A program made the position numbers and the translations under genes. The notes beneath the pieces were generated by a model. That model was not told the DNA's origin and made no database searches. It saw only the letters and a program-made list of their open reading frames with translations. Shown in pieces: positions 41,326 to 49,152 of a stretch of 64,000 bases of DNA. Within the stretch, counting starts at the first letter, position 1. The number at the start of each line of letters is the position of its first letter. This DNA comes from Phragmitibacter sp965284365 (lineage in GTDB: Bacteria; Verrucomicrobiota; Verrucomicrobiia; Verrucomicrobiales; Verrucomicrobiaceae): the NCBI GenBank assembly GCA_965284365.1, contig OZ260079.1, positions 868,001-932,000 on the forward strand. The letters run 5' to 3'.

Positions 41326-42830
41326 GGGTCACTTCTTTTGCGGTCCAGCGGAGGAACATGTCCCTCATGACCAGCAGAGTTGGCACCTTTGTTCGGTGTG
41401 GGAGGTGGCGCCTGAGCTCCATGTTGATGAGCTGCAGCACCTGCCTGTCCCTCCTTGTAAAACAAGCTGGGAAGGCCAGCGATCTGGAACTGGCTATCGA
41501 GAAGGAAGCCTCCCCGCACAGCCACTCGGTCGCCTTCGCTGAGCCCGGTGAGCACCGGATAAAATTCGCTACTGCGCGGGCCGACGGTGATCTCCCTCGG
41601 AGTGAACTCTCCTGGCGCGCGCTCGACATAAGCCAGTTTGCGGACGCCGGTGTCCAACACGGCAGTGTTGGGCACGGCGAGAACCAGTTGTTCCGCCTCT
41701 GGAACGCTTTGTCCCGGAGCACCAGGTATGACCGTAAGCGGCATCCCGCAAATCCGACATGGACCAGCGTTGTCCTCAATGACGACCGGGTGCATGGCGC
41801 AAGTAAATTTCCCCCCCAGGCCACTGGGCGCAGGCTTTCCGTTTGCGAGCCACTGCACCCGGATTGCGGCACTGGCATACATGCCAGGCTTGAGCTTGCG
41901 GGCTTCATTGCTGATGTTCACCAGCACTTTAACCGTGCGCGATTCTTCGGTGAGCACTGGATTAATGAACCAGACCCTCCCGCTGAAGACTTCACTAGGC
42001 AATGCTTCACTGGTGATCTCAACCAACTGACCATGTTGCACCCACGGCAGCTCGTACTCATAGATGTCGAGATAGACCCATACGCTGTCGAGGTTGGCAA
42101 GCCGATAGAGCACATCCCCAGGCTTCACCATCGATTTCAAAACCACGTTCTTCTCGATGACGGTACCTTTGATGGGGGAATAAAGCGTGAGCTCCTGGCG
42201 AGCGCGCTGACTCTGCGCCACTTCGTCAACCTGCTCCTCGGTAAGCCCAAAGCGCAGCAGTTTCAGACGGGTGCCTTCGATGGCCAGGGCGTTCTTTGTT
42301 GTTGTGGTGGCAAAGATCAGCTCCTGCTGCGCTGCAATGAGATCGGGACTGTAAATCTCCGCAAGATGGTCTCCCGGGTTTACCGCAATGCCTGTGAAGT
42401 CGACATGAAGCTTCTCCACAAATCCTTCCACACGGCTGGTGATCGCTGCCAGCGCGCCCTCATTGTATTGCACTTTTCCTACGGCACGAATGTCTCGAAA
42501 GAGTTTCCGCTTGATCACTTCCGCAGTTTCGATTCCCGCCATGCCCCTGGCATGATCAGAAAGTTTCAGCATTGGTTCGATGCTGGAGCCATCTTCCGCC
42601 CTCACTGTTGATGTCATGGCGAGAACGAGAGGCATCTGGCAGATGGGACAGCTGCCCGGATTGGGAAGACGGATCTGCGGATGCATTGAGCAGGTCCAGA
42701 CATTATTTCCCGGCGCAGGTGCAGTAGTGTCTGAGAAGAACTGACCGGCGACTAGCGCCAGTGCGGCGGCAACGAGGAGTGCGATACTGACGCGGAGGAG
42801 CGTCTTCTTACGAGATGGAGGCGGATTCAT
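41322..42830 (-). CDS. cusB: CusB-like RND adaptor with two heavy-metal-binding segments
   Basis: About 502 residues from the ATG at 42828-42830. Seen: an N-terminal membrane anchor (VSIALLVAAALALVAGQFFS), a YHS-like metal-binding segment (WTCSMHPQIRLPNPGSCPIC), a full lipoyl/hairpin/barrel core (AVGKVQYNEGALAAITSRVE, TLYSPIKGTVIEKNVVLKSM, VSGRVWFINP-like FSGRVWFINPVL), and a second metal-binding segment inserted in the barrel region (FTCAMHPVVIEDNAGPCRIC). It ends His-rich. It feeds CusA encoded next. Two such Cys-His modules in one adaptor are uncommon. Confidence 0.93.
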   Translation of the reverse strand: MNPPPSRKKTLLRVSIALLVAAALALVAGQFFSDTTAPAPGNNVWTCSMHPQIRLPNPGSCPICQMPLVLAMTSTVRAEDGSSIEPMLKLSDHARGMAGIETAEVIKRKLFRDIRAVGKVQYNEGALAAITSRVEGFVEKLHVDFTGIAVNPGDHLAEIYSPDLIAAQQELIFATTTTKNALAIEGTRLKLLRFGLTEEQVDEVAQSQRARQELTLYSPIKGTVIEKNVVLKSMVKPGDVLYRLANLDSVWVYLDIYEYELPWVQHGQLVEITSEALPSEVFSGRVWFINPVLTEESRTVKVLVNISNEARKLKPGMYASAAIRVQWLANGKPAPSGLGGKFTCAMHPVVIEDNAGPCRICGMPLTVIPGAPGQSVPEAEQLVLAVPNTAVLDTGVRKLAYVERAPGEFTPREITVGPRSSEFYPVLTGLSEGDRVAVRGGFLLDSQFQIAGLPSLFYKEGQAGAAAHQHGAQAPPPTPNKGANSAGHEGHVPPLDRKRSDP

Positions 42831-42865
42831 GGCTGCTACTTGCAAGTGTTTTGGCTGGGACGTCG

Positions 42866-43231
42866 CTAACGAATCATCTCCTGAGTGGTGGCCCTCAAGC
42901 GCACCCTAAAAAGATGAAAATCGCGGAGCGCATTCACACTCTCCATTTCCACCATGAGAAGCTGGTCGCGCGCCTCCAGCAGATCTTGGATCGAAGCCTT
43001 GTGATGAATGGGCAGCAACCGGTCCATTCCTTTCATGGCCGATGAAACCTCGCCTCCAGCCTTCAACCGCAGCGCGCCGAATAACGAGACGAAACCGACT
43101 AGCATAATTGAATGGCCTGCGCGGATCTCGATCTTTCCGGTTCCGCAGTCGAGCATCAAGCGGTCCGCACGAAACGTCTGTTTGATGCCTAAAGCATCGA
43201 CGACCGCAACCTGAACCGTGGGTGATAACAT
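42866..43231 (-). CDS. Orphan ATP synthase epsilon (AtpC)-like protein, second copy
   Basis: 121 residues. The first 40 match the copy at 28302-28628 closely (MLSPTVQVAVVDALGIKQTF, RLMLDCGTGKIEIRAGHS). After RAGHSIMLVGF it departs and continues into a helical segment (KASIQDLLEARDQLLMVEME, LRDFHLFRVRLRA), so it looks recombined or is a different C-terminal type. The block upstream of the start is conserved with that before 28628. It lies just upstream of CusBA and may be co-transcribed. Confidence 0.55.
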   Translation of the reverse strand: MLSPTVQVAVVDALGIKQTFRADRLMLDCGTGKIEIRAGHSIMLVGFVSLFGALRLKAGGEVSSAMKGMDRLLPIHHKASIQDLLEARDQLLMVEMESVNALRDFHLFRVRLRATTQEMIR

Positions 43232-43296
43232 TAGGATCAGGTTATCACCCCGAAGTCTCCAAAGCTCCGCAGGGCTTCAGAATCACTGCGCATATT

Positions 43297-43341
43297 TCAG
43301 GATTCTGTCTGCCCACGCCATTTCAGCCGATACTGCTGGGT
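43297..43341 (-). pseudogene. Last codons of a lost AraC-family gene
   Basis: Reads TQQYRLKWRGQTES then stop, matching the end of AraC proteins (SPKQYRL in the intact one at 28680-29615). It lies at the same place relative to the AtpC-like gene as the intact AraC gene does. The rest is missing; unrelated sequence begins upstream. Confidence 0.55.
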
Positions 43342-43528
43342 GACTTAACGTGGCTTGGTATTGCTCTGTCTTCAGCGACTCATGCCCATGACGACGGCGA
43401 TGCCCCCCATGAACTCACGATAGCGATCCTGGTATCCTGGCCGCCCGCAGCGATGAGGACGCTGGCAGTGACGGCGATAAGGTAGACGTGCGGGATGAGT
43501 GGTGGAGTCTTTGGCTGGCAAAGCGACA

Positions 43529-43723
43529 TCAGCCTCGGCAGTGTGCGACGCTGATTCCGCAGTCGTCGCTCGAATAGGCTCGTTTCGCCTGCACCTCATC
43601 CTGCGGCTGCAAGATGACGGTGACGAATTCGATGTCGGCATGTTCGTCGAGGCGCTCTTGCACTTTGGCGACGCAGTTGCAGCTGGTCATGCCGGTGACG
43701 GGAAGGGTTTGCCGAGTGCTCAT
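43529..43723 (-). pseudogene. Degenerate CopZ-like heavy-metal-associated domain
   Basis: About 64 codons begin MSTRQTLPVTGMTSCNCVAK, the start of an HMA copper chaperone. The usual CxxC is altered to S-C-N-C, and the sequence loses family likeness after about residue 45 and stops early. A hydrophobic stretch continues in another frame between about 43420 and 43500, which suggests a frameshifted longer protein. It lies 17 nt downstream of the beta-propeller gene. Confidence 0.5.
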
Positions 43724-43740
43724 GGTGAGGGCGTAGCAAA

Positions 43741-44850
43741 TCATTGCAAAAGGACAAAGCTGCCATCGGGCTTGGCGTAGGCAGCAGGGTAGCTCGAGAC
43801 GGGCAGCTTTTCGCCATCGCCGGATGCGGTAATGTGTCCCTGCGCATCCATGACATCCCAATGCAAATGACCCGCCTTCCCCCAGCCGGAGCCGATGACA
43901 CTGGCGATGAGCGTCTGGCCTTCCGCGTTTTGAGCAAGGACGGGATATTTGGCTTTCTGCGGACCGATTTTCTGCGCGTCACTGGCGGCAGCACCCATCA
44001 GAACGGTGACGATCTGGCCGTCATATTCCCACGCGGCACGCAAAGTCTGCGCGGTGGGCATGAGGCTGGCGCTGCTCATGGGGCACATGGCGACGCGCCA
44101 ATCGTCGAGCTTAGTCAGAGTGCTAACCCCAGCTTTGCTTGTGATCAATGTCATGCCGCGCTCAGTGGGCGTAGCAGCAACGCGATAGAGCACGTTGAGG
44201 GTGTCATCGACGGCTAGATGCGCGCGCAGGGAGCAGCAAGCGCAGACGCCGGGTTGCCCGTCATTCAACGGCGTGGGAGCCGAGAAAGTGCCGCCGTCAT
44301 CGGTGGAATAGCGCACATAGACCAGGCGCTTGGCTTCAGCTGTGATTCCGGCAGGCGCGGCGTGCCAGACGATGCTGACGTGGCCTTTTTCATTGGCGGC
44401 GATGGAGGCACCGCCATCTAGCGCGGTGGTATCGCCTATCAGGTTTTGCTGTGGGGTGAAAGCCTTCGAGTCTGACGCAAGCCGGGCATAAAGGAGCCGT
44501 GCGCGCATCATCATTTCCCTTTTGCCACCCGTTGTGCCGTTCCAGATGACCTGCACGCTGCCGTCTTTACCCAGTGCTATTTGCGCGCCACGAATGGTGC
44601 CTGCCGAGATGGCGGAACGCGCTTCACTGTTTACGGTGATGGGTCTGCTCCATTCACCACCTTCCACCCAGCGTGACGTGTAGCGAATGTCGCTAGCCCT
44701 TGGATCGCCCTTGAGATAGACCAGATGCACGAGGCCTGCGGGCGTCACGACGACTTGTGGCTGGATACCCGCCTCCGGGAGTGGTTGAACCTCCACCTGC
44801 GCATGCAGGGCAAGTGGGAGACACAACAATGAGAGAAGGAGAGATTTCAT
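43741..44850 (-). CDS. Exported BNR/sialidase-like beta-propeller protein
   Basis: 369 residues from the ATG at 44848-44850. Seen: signal peptide (LLLSLLCLPLALHAQ), then repeated propeller blades with Asp-box-like turns (YVRYSTDDGGTFSAPTPLND, IALGKDGSVQVIWNG, SIAANEKGHVSIVWHA). A GVCACCSLRAHLAVDD segment carries three Cys in four residues and sits mid-propeller; a further Cys lies in VAMCPMSSASLM. Sialidase catalytic residues are not evident, so a binding or scaffold role is more likely. It lies between copper-protein genes. Confidence 0.75.
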   Translation of the reverse strand: MKSLLLSLLCLPLALHAQVEVQPLPEAGIQPQVVVTPAGLVHLVYLKGDPRASDIRYTSRWVEGGEWSRPITVNSEARSAISAGTIRGAQIALGKDGSVQVIWNGTTGGKREMMMRARLLYARLASDSKAFTPQQNLIGDTTALDGGASIAANEKGHVSIVWHAAPAGITAEAKRLVYVRYSTDDGGTFSAPTPLNDGQPGVCACCSLRAHLAVDDTLNVLYRVAATPTERGMTLITSKAGVSTLTKLDDWRVAMCPMSSASLMPTAQTLRAAWEYDGQIVTVLMGAAASDAQKIGPQKAKYPVLAQNAEGQTLIASVIGSGWGKAGHLHWDVMDAQGHITASGDGEKLPVSSYPAAYAKPDGSFVLLQ

Positions 44851-44921
44851 TCTGGTAGTGAACACGATCTCCCATGCAGGACTTCGCGAGAAGCCTACAA
44901 GGGAGATGAGGGGTGGACGCT

Positions 44922-45188
44922 TTACTTGGGCAGCTTAGCGCGATATTTGGCCTGGTTGGCCTCAAATTTCTTGACGCAGGGTTTGCAGCAGAACTTGACC
45001 TGTTGGCCGTCATAGACCTTGGTGATCTCACCGCCCATGCTGTCGAGGTCGTTGCCGCTAACAAGGCAGGTTTTGAGCGTGTAGGGCTTGGCCTTTTGAG
45101 CGGCATTGGCGGATTCGGGGGCGGTGCAGACGGCGAGGGTGACGCCAAGCATGGCGGTGGTGAACAGGCTACGTAGTGTCGTTTTCAT
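44922..45188 (-). CDS. Secreted YHS-like metal-binding protein, second copy
   Basis: 88 residues from the ATG at 45186-45188. Seen: signal peptide (LFTTAMLGVTLAVCTAPESA), then YTLKTCLVSGNDLDSMGGEI and VKFCCKPCVKKFEANQAKYR, matching 32221-32487 in length and Cys positions. It follows the oxidase-barrel fusion gene by 49 nt. Likely a periplasmic copper carrier to the oxidase or to CusBA. Confidence 0.8.
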   Translation of the reverse strand: MKTTLRSLFTTAMLGVTLAVCTAPESANAAQKAKPYTLKTCLVSGNDLDSMGGEITKVYDGQQVKFCCKPCVKKFEANQAKYRAKLPK

Positions 45189-45237
45189 GATAGTCTTTGG
45201 GTTTGTTAGTTTGGGTTTTTCGACGACGCGAGGATCA

Positions 45238-47325
45238 TCAAAAGCGGATAAGGACGCCGGCTCCAAGGCCGTAGTCGCTGTGGTAAGAGGCGGTGAGGGA
45301 GGTGCGGCGCGTAAGGGTGAAGTCGGCTCCGGTGCTCCATTCCCACTCGGTGCCAGTGTCGTAGAAAACCTCACCAAAGATGCCGAGGCGCGAGGTTAAC
45401 TGGATGCGCTTGGCGAGTGTAAGGCGGGCGTCGCCTTCGCTGTCGAGACTGAGATTGGCCCAGACCATGAGAGGCAAGCGGTAGTTGATGCCTGCGATAG
45501 CGCGGTCTTGGGCGTCCTCGTCGTTGGTGAATCGTCCGCCGATGAATGCCTGGAAGTTGGGGTTGAAGTAGCGCTGGTAGATGGCGTCGATCTCATATTG
45601 TGGATCGTCCACGCCCTGCCAGCCGACTTCCCAAGCGAGTTGGAGGTCGTTTTTCGGATTCATCCAGGTGAGGAGGCCCTCGCTCATGTTGCTCTGTAGG
45701 GAGGCCGCGCCCCAGACGTAGCTCAGGTCGTGCTCATGCTCGCCGAGGCCTCCGACATGGGGTGATGAAGCGGGCTGTGGCAGGCTAGGCTTTGCCTCGT
45801 CTTCATACCGAAAGACGCGACCCATGCCGCTCATCATGTGATAGAGGATGTGACAGTGAAACAACCAGTCGTGCGCTTCATTGGCCTCGAACTCGACGGT
45901 TCGTGAGGTCATGGGCGGGACATCCACCGTGTGCTTCAGTGGTGAGCGCGCGCCTTGGCCCATGAGCAGGCGAAAGAAGTGCCCGTGAAGATGGATGGGG
46001 TGGTGCATCATGGTGTCGTTCACCAATTCCAGCTCGATGACCTCGCCGCGCTTAAGCATGACATAGGGGGCTTCCGCGATGGTCTTGCCGTCGAAGGACC
46101 AGATGTAGCGGTTCATGTCGCCGGTGAGATGCAGGGTGATCTTCCTGCGGGGGAGCTTCGCAGGCAAAGCGGTGGATTCCGGCGCCCGTAGCAGGCGATA
46201 GGGCGAGCCGGGGCGCGGCAAGACCAGAGAAGCACGCGGATCGTCCTCCTTCTCCTCCAACGCCAAATTCAGCATCTCGTCCATATCATAAACGTTCGGC
46301 TTCGGTGGATCGGCGGCAGGATGAAGCTTGCCGACACCAAACAACGCGGAGGCATGACCGCTGCCATCCTGTGCGGTGGCTCGCAGCTCATACTGTCCAT
46401 TCGGGGGGACCGTGACAATCACATCATAGGTCTCGGCGACGGCCACGAGGAATCGGTCGAGTTTGACGGGCTCCACAGGCGGGCCATCAGCGGCGACGAT
46501 GGTCATGGGCCCGGCAGAGGAGTGCAGGTAGAAGTTCGTCGCCGACGCTGCATTGACGATCCGCAAGCGTAGCCGCTCACCCGGCTTGCCTGCGGTCCGG
46601 ATGCTGCGTTGTCCATTGACGAGGAAGGCGTCATAGCCCACGTCGGAGAGGTCCATGGGCATCATGCGGTCCCATTGACTCTGGATGTATGGTTTTAGCA
46701 TTCCCTTTTGGGCGGCGCCGAGCAGTGACTGTGCATTGCCGCGCTTGAGAGCGAAGTAGTCGGTGCCACGCATGAGCATTCGCTGGACTTCGTGGGGATC
46801 AATGTTGGTCCAGTCGGAGAGCACCAGCACATCCTCCCGGTCGGCCTTCACCCGCTCGCCGCCCCGAGGAGTTACGACAATGGCGCCATAAACGCCGCTC
46901 TGCTCCTGAAGGTGTGTGTGGGAGTGATACCAGTAAGTCCCGCTGTGCCGCAGCGTGAAGTTAAACGTGTGCGTCGTGCCAGGTAAGATCGGCGGCGTGG
47001 TTATGTGCGGCACGCCGTCCTGGGGATTTGGCAGTAAGATCCCATGCCAGTGCGTGGAGGTTTCCTCATTAGGCAGGTCATTGTGGACGCGAATGCGAGC
47101 GAAGTCGCCCTCACGAAAGTGGAGCGTGGGGCCGGGAATGCCTCCATTGATGGCCAGCACGCGGACTTTCTTCCCAGCAGGACTGAGCTGACGCTCGGCG
47201 ATGCGGAGGTCGTATTCCACGACGCGCTGGCCGGGGGAGGGTTGAGAGAGTTTGCAGGTATCGCAGGCAAGCACGGCGGCTGGCGCGATTAGTGCGGCGC
47301 AGCAAAAAAGAATGTAAAATTTCAT
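45238..47325 (-). CDS. Multicopper oxidase CopA fused to CopB-like barrel, second copy
   Basis: 695 residues. Signal peptide to about residue 20 followed by CDTCK. Oxidase motifs: HWHG at 92-95, HSHTHLQE, HPIHLHGHFF, and HCHILYHMMSGMGRV with the type 1 Cys. The Met-rich insert of the first fusion (16512-18800) is nearly absent, replaced by an acidic linker (LALEEKEDDPRAS). A CopB-like barrel follows from about residue 525 (GLGEHEHDLSYVWGAASLQS) and ends in a terminal Phe (AGVLIRF). The two fusions differ enough to be old paralogues. Confidence 0.92.
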   Translation of the reverse strand: MKFYILFCCAALIAPAAVLACDTCKLSQPSPGQRVVEYDLRIAERQLSPAGKKVRVLAINGGIPGPTLHFREGDFARIRVHNDLPNEETSTHWHGILLPNPQDGVPHITTPPILPGTTHTFNFTLRHSGTYWYHSHTHLQEQSGVYGAIVVTPRGGERVKADREDVLVLSDWTNIDPHEVQRMLMRGTDYFALKRGNAQSLLGAAQKGMLKPYIQSQWDRMMPMDLSDVGYDAFLVNGQRSIRTAGKPGERLRLRIVNAASATNFYLHSSAGPMTIVAADGPPVEPVKLDRFLVAVAETYDVIVTVPPNGQYELRATAQDGSGHASALFGVGKLHPAADPPKPNVYDMDEMLNLALEEKEDDPRASLVLPRPGSPYRLLRAPESTALPAKLPRRKITLHLTGDMNRYIWSFDGKTIAEAPYVMLKRGEVIELELVNDTMMHHPIHLHGHFFRLLMGQGARSPLKHTVDVPPMTSRTVEFEANEAHDWLFHCHILYHMMSGMGRVFRYEDEAKPSLPQPASSPHVGGLGEHEHDLSYVWGAASLQSNMSEGLLTWMNPKNDLQLAWEVGWQGVDDPQYEIDAIYQRYFNPNFQAFIGGRFTNDEDAQDRAIAGINYRLPLMVWANLSLDSEGDARLTLAKRIQLTSRLGIFGEVFYDTGTEWEWSTGADFTLTRRTSLTASYHSDYGLGAGVLIRF

Positions 47326-47432
47326 GGGAACACTGAATCATTTTAGGTTCACGGCGCAAACCATCCCACGTCATGTCCCGCCCCTTAGGGGCCGCGATGC
47401 GTGGGCACAATGCGTCTGTCAAAGACGCCGAT

Positions 47433-47816
47433 TCAGGTCAGGAAGGAGCAGAAAAGCACTGTGAGCCGGGGATGCGGCTGTGCCAGCATGCTGCTGCGTG
47501 CGTTGAGCCGCTGATTAACTGCGGAGGAAGCGACATCAGATTCGGCGGGAAGCAAGATCTCGTGCAGCAATGGCAACATAAGGTGCGTTAACATCTCACG
47601 GCTTGATGAGGGCAGAGGAATGGCTGGCTCAGGATGGCGGGGTCCCTCCGGCCCTACAAGACACGGGCAGGCTTCGGCGTCTGCCCCAGCGCAACACGAA
47701 TGGGCGGAGGCCATGGCACCCGCGCATGTTTCCGCAGGCTGATCGCACGTCGACGCACCGCTTGCCGCCTGATTAAGCAGCAGCAGGATGAGGAGGAGAG
47801 CGGCGCGGAGATTCAC
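47433..47816 (-). CDS. Small secreted Cys-rich protein heading the oxidase operon
   Basis: 127 residues. Seen: signal peptide (ALLLILLLLNQAASGAS), then TCDQPAETCAGAMASAHSCC and ACPCLVG, seven Cys in 35 residues, a Pro-rich stretch and a hydrophobic end. Comparable in position and plan to 7717-8133 and 14347-14730. Likely metal binding; no family recognised. Confidence 0.6.
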   Translation of the reverse strand: MNLRAALLLILLLLNQAASGASTCDQPAETCAGAMASAHSCCAGADAEACPCLVGPEGPRHPEPAIPLPSSSREMLTHLMLPLLHEILLPAESDVASSAVNQRLNARSSMLAQPHPRLTVLFCSFLT

Positions 47817-48225
47817 GATCTAGAAAACGGATGAAGCATGTCTTTTGGATGCACGCAACGCAAATGGTTGTCGCTAGTGTCTCGAAGCTGCTGTGCTGGG
47901 GGCGTCTCGCGTTGAAATCGTCGGCGCGGCTACAGATTGCTCTGGTGTGGTGAGCAGAGCCAAGCCCACTTAATAGGGGTGAGTTTTTAAGAGTCTCTAA
48001 GAGTTGGTCGTCGGTTTTCCCTGGATCCCACGAAAGCTAAAACGAAGGCATTATGAGAAGCTGCTTTTCATATTTCTGGTTTGGTTTTGGTAGAATGCGG
48101 ATTACTGCATTCATGAAGTCTAACACCGGTGCATTAGCTACCCCTCAAAAATAACCAAATTTGGCGTACTTTGCCGACGGAAGTATGCTCTACCGGCGCA
48201 AGAGATCAGACTGGCCAACAGCTTT
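47817..48225. other. Gene-free stretch at the right edge of the copper island
   Basis: No convincing reading frame, RNA gene or repeat is visible. It would hold the promoter of the 47433-47816 gene. The direct repeat and DUF932 terminator begin at its right end. Confidence 0.5.
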
Positions 48226-48392
48226 GATAGCTAAAGAAAAGCCTCCTGTTTCAGGACGACTTTTCCAGAGGACACTCAGTTGAGCCCAAGCCCAACGTGC
48301 GTGTCCAGCAGCCCGTGAAGGGCCTGCGTGCGTTTCGGCAGTTCTGCCAGGTTGCCATCCTTCAATGTCTCCGTAAACGCGTTGAAGAGGCT
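48226..48392. repeat. Right copy of the direct repeat bracketing the copper island
   Basis: Matches 14845-15010 in the same orientation. This copy is part of the intact DUF932 gene and its terminator. Confidence 0.8.
48236..48265 (-). terminator. Terminator of the DUF932 gene
   Basis: GAAAAG / CTTTTC outer stem with a GC-rich inner stem (TCCTG / CAGGA) and a T-rich tail on the minus strand, 11 nt past the stop codon. Confidence 0.75.
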
Positions 48393-49046
48393 CCAGACGT
48401 TACGAGTGGCAAACGCCTCGTATCGAGGCTCCCGCCATTCGTGTAAAACGCCAGGGATGTAGCGGTTGCTGCAGACGCCGACATCCGTAGCACGGATAAT
48501 CAAATCATGAGCAATCTCGTCACCAAGGTCAGTGTCCTTGTAGGCGGCGATCCGCTTGTCTTGGTCATGCCATTTGGCCAGCAACAACCCAATGGCACGC
48601 TCCGTGATCATGGGTAGATCCCGTAGGATGAACCGGGTGTGTTTCCGGGCCAGATTCACTTCACCCGAAAAACTCAAGTTGTCACAGCACAGGACCGAGG
48701 CTCCGGCTACGATCCCGGCAGGGAATGTCTTGTCGTGACTGTTCCTGAGTCCGAGCACCCAGCAATAGTCACCATCAGTGTGGCGGCCCTGGATTTCCAT
48801 CAGGCCGAAGTACCGTTGGCCTTCATGGCTGAGCGCATGGGCCTGGGTACCGATGCGCAGATTGTTGGTTGTAAGGGTCCGCTGGATCGTGTTGATCAGG
48901 GACGAATGAGGGATGGGGCACCAACTCTCGGTGGGAGATGGCGTGGGGGCAGCCCTTACCTCATCCATAGAAGCAACGCGTGCGCCGCAGTGTAGGATGA
49001 GGTTGGGAGTTTTGCGTCTGGCAGGAGATTCAAATAGAGTGTTCAT
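48276..49046 (-). CDS. DUF932-family plasmid/ICE protein
   Basis: 256 residues. Seen: the DUF932 pattern (HSSLINTIQRTLTTNNLRIG, GLMEIQGRHTDGDYCWVLGL, RNSHDKTFPAGIVAGASVLC, DNLSFSGEV). The family is common on plasmids, phages and ICEs; its function is not settled. It has its own terminator and lies at the left end of the DNA-processing module. A decayed partial copy lies at 14895-15115. Confidence 0.85.
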   Translation of the reverse strand: MNTLFESPARRKTPNLILHCGARVASMDEVRAAPTPSPTESWCPIPHSSLINTIQRTLTTNNLRIGTQAHALSHEGQRYFGLMEIQGRHTDGDYCWVLGLRNSHDKTFPAGIVAGASVLCCDNLSFSGEVNLARKHTRFILRDLPMITERAIGLLLAKWHDQDKRIAAYKDTDLGDEIAHDLIIRATDVGVCSNRYIPGVLHEWREPRYEAFATRNVWSLFNAFTETLKDGNLAELPKRTQALHGLLDTHVGLGLN

Positions 49047-49089
49047 AGCTTTTGATATTTGGATTTAGGATGAGTGGGTAACGGTGTCG

Positions 49090-49128
49090 GAGAGCCTGAG
49101 CACCGCTTGGCGCGGTGCTCAGGCTCTC
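49090..49128 (-). terminator. Perfect hairpin behind the sliding-clamp-like gene
   Basis: 17-bp perfect stem (GAGAGCCTGAGCACCGC and its complement) with a 5-nt loop, 25 nt past the stop at 49153. No U-tract. Confidence 0.6.
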
Positions 49129-49152
49129 TCTAGGATGGGCATCATTCCTCAG

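Noticed and set aside
38470..41370. Plus-strand frames of 158-309 codons opposite CusA
   Set aside because: Shadows of the CusA gene with skewed residue composition and no domain.
43372..43641. Minus-strand 89-codon frame near the CopZ remnant
   Set aside because: Alternate frame of the decayed chaperone region; Arg/Pro-rich with no family likeness.
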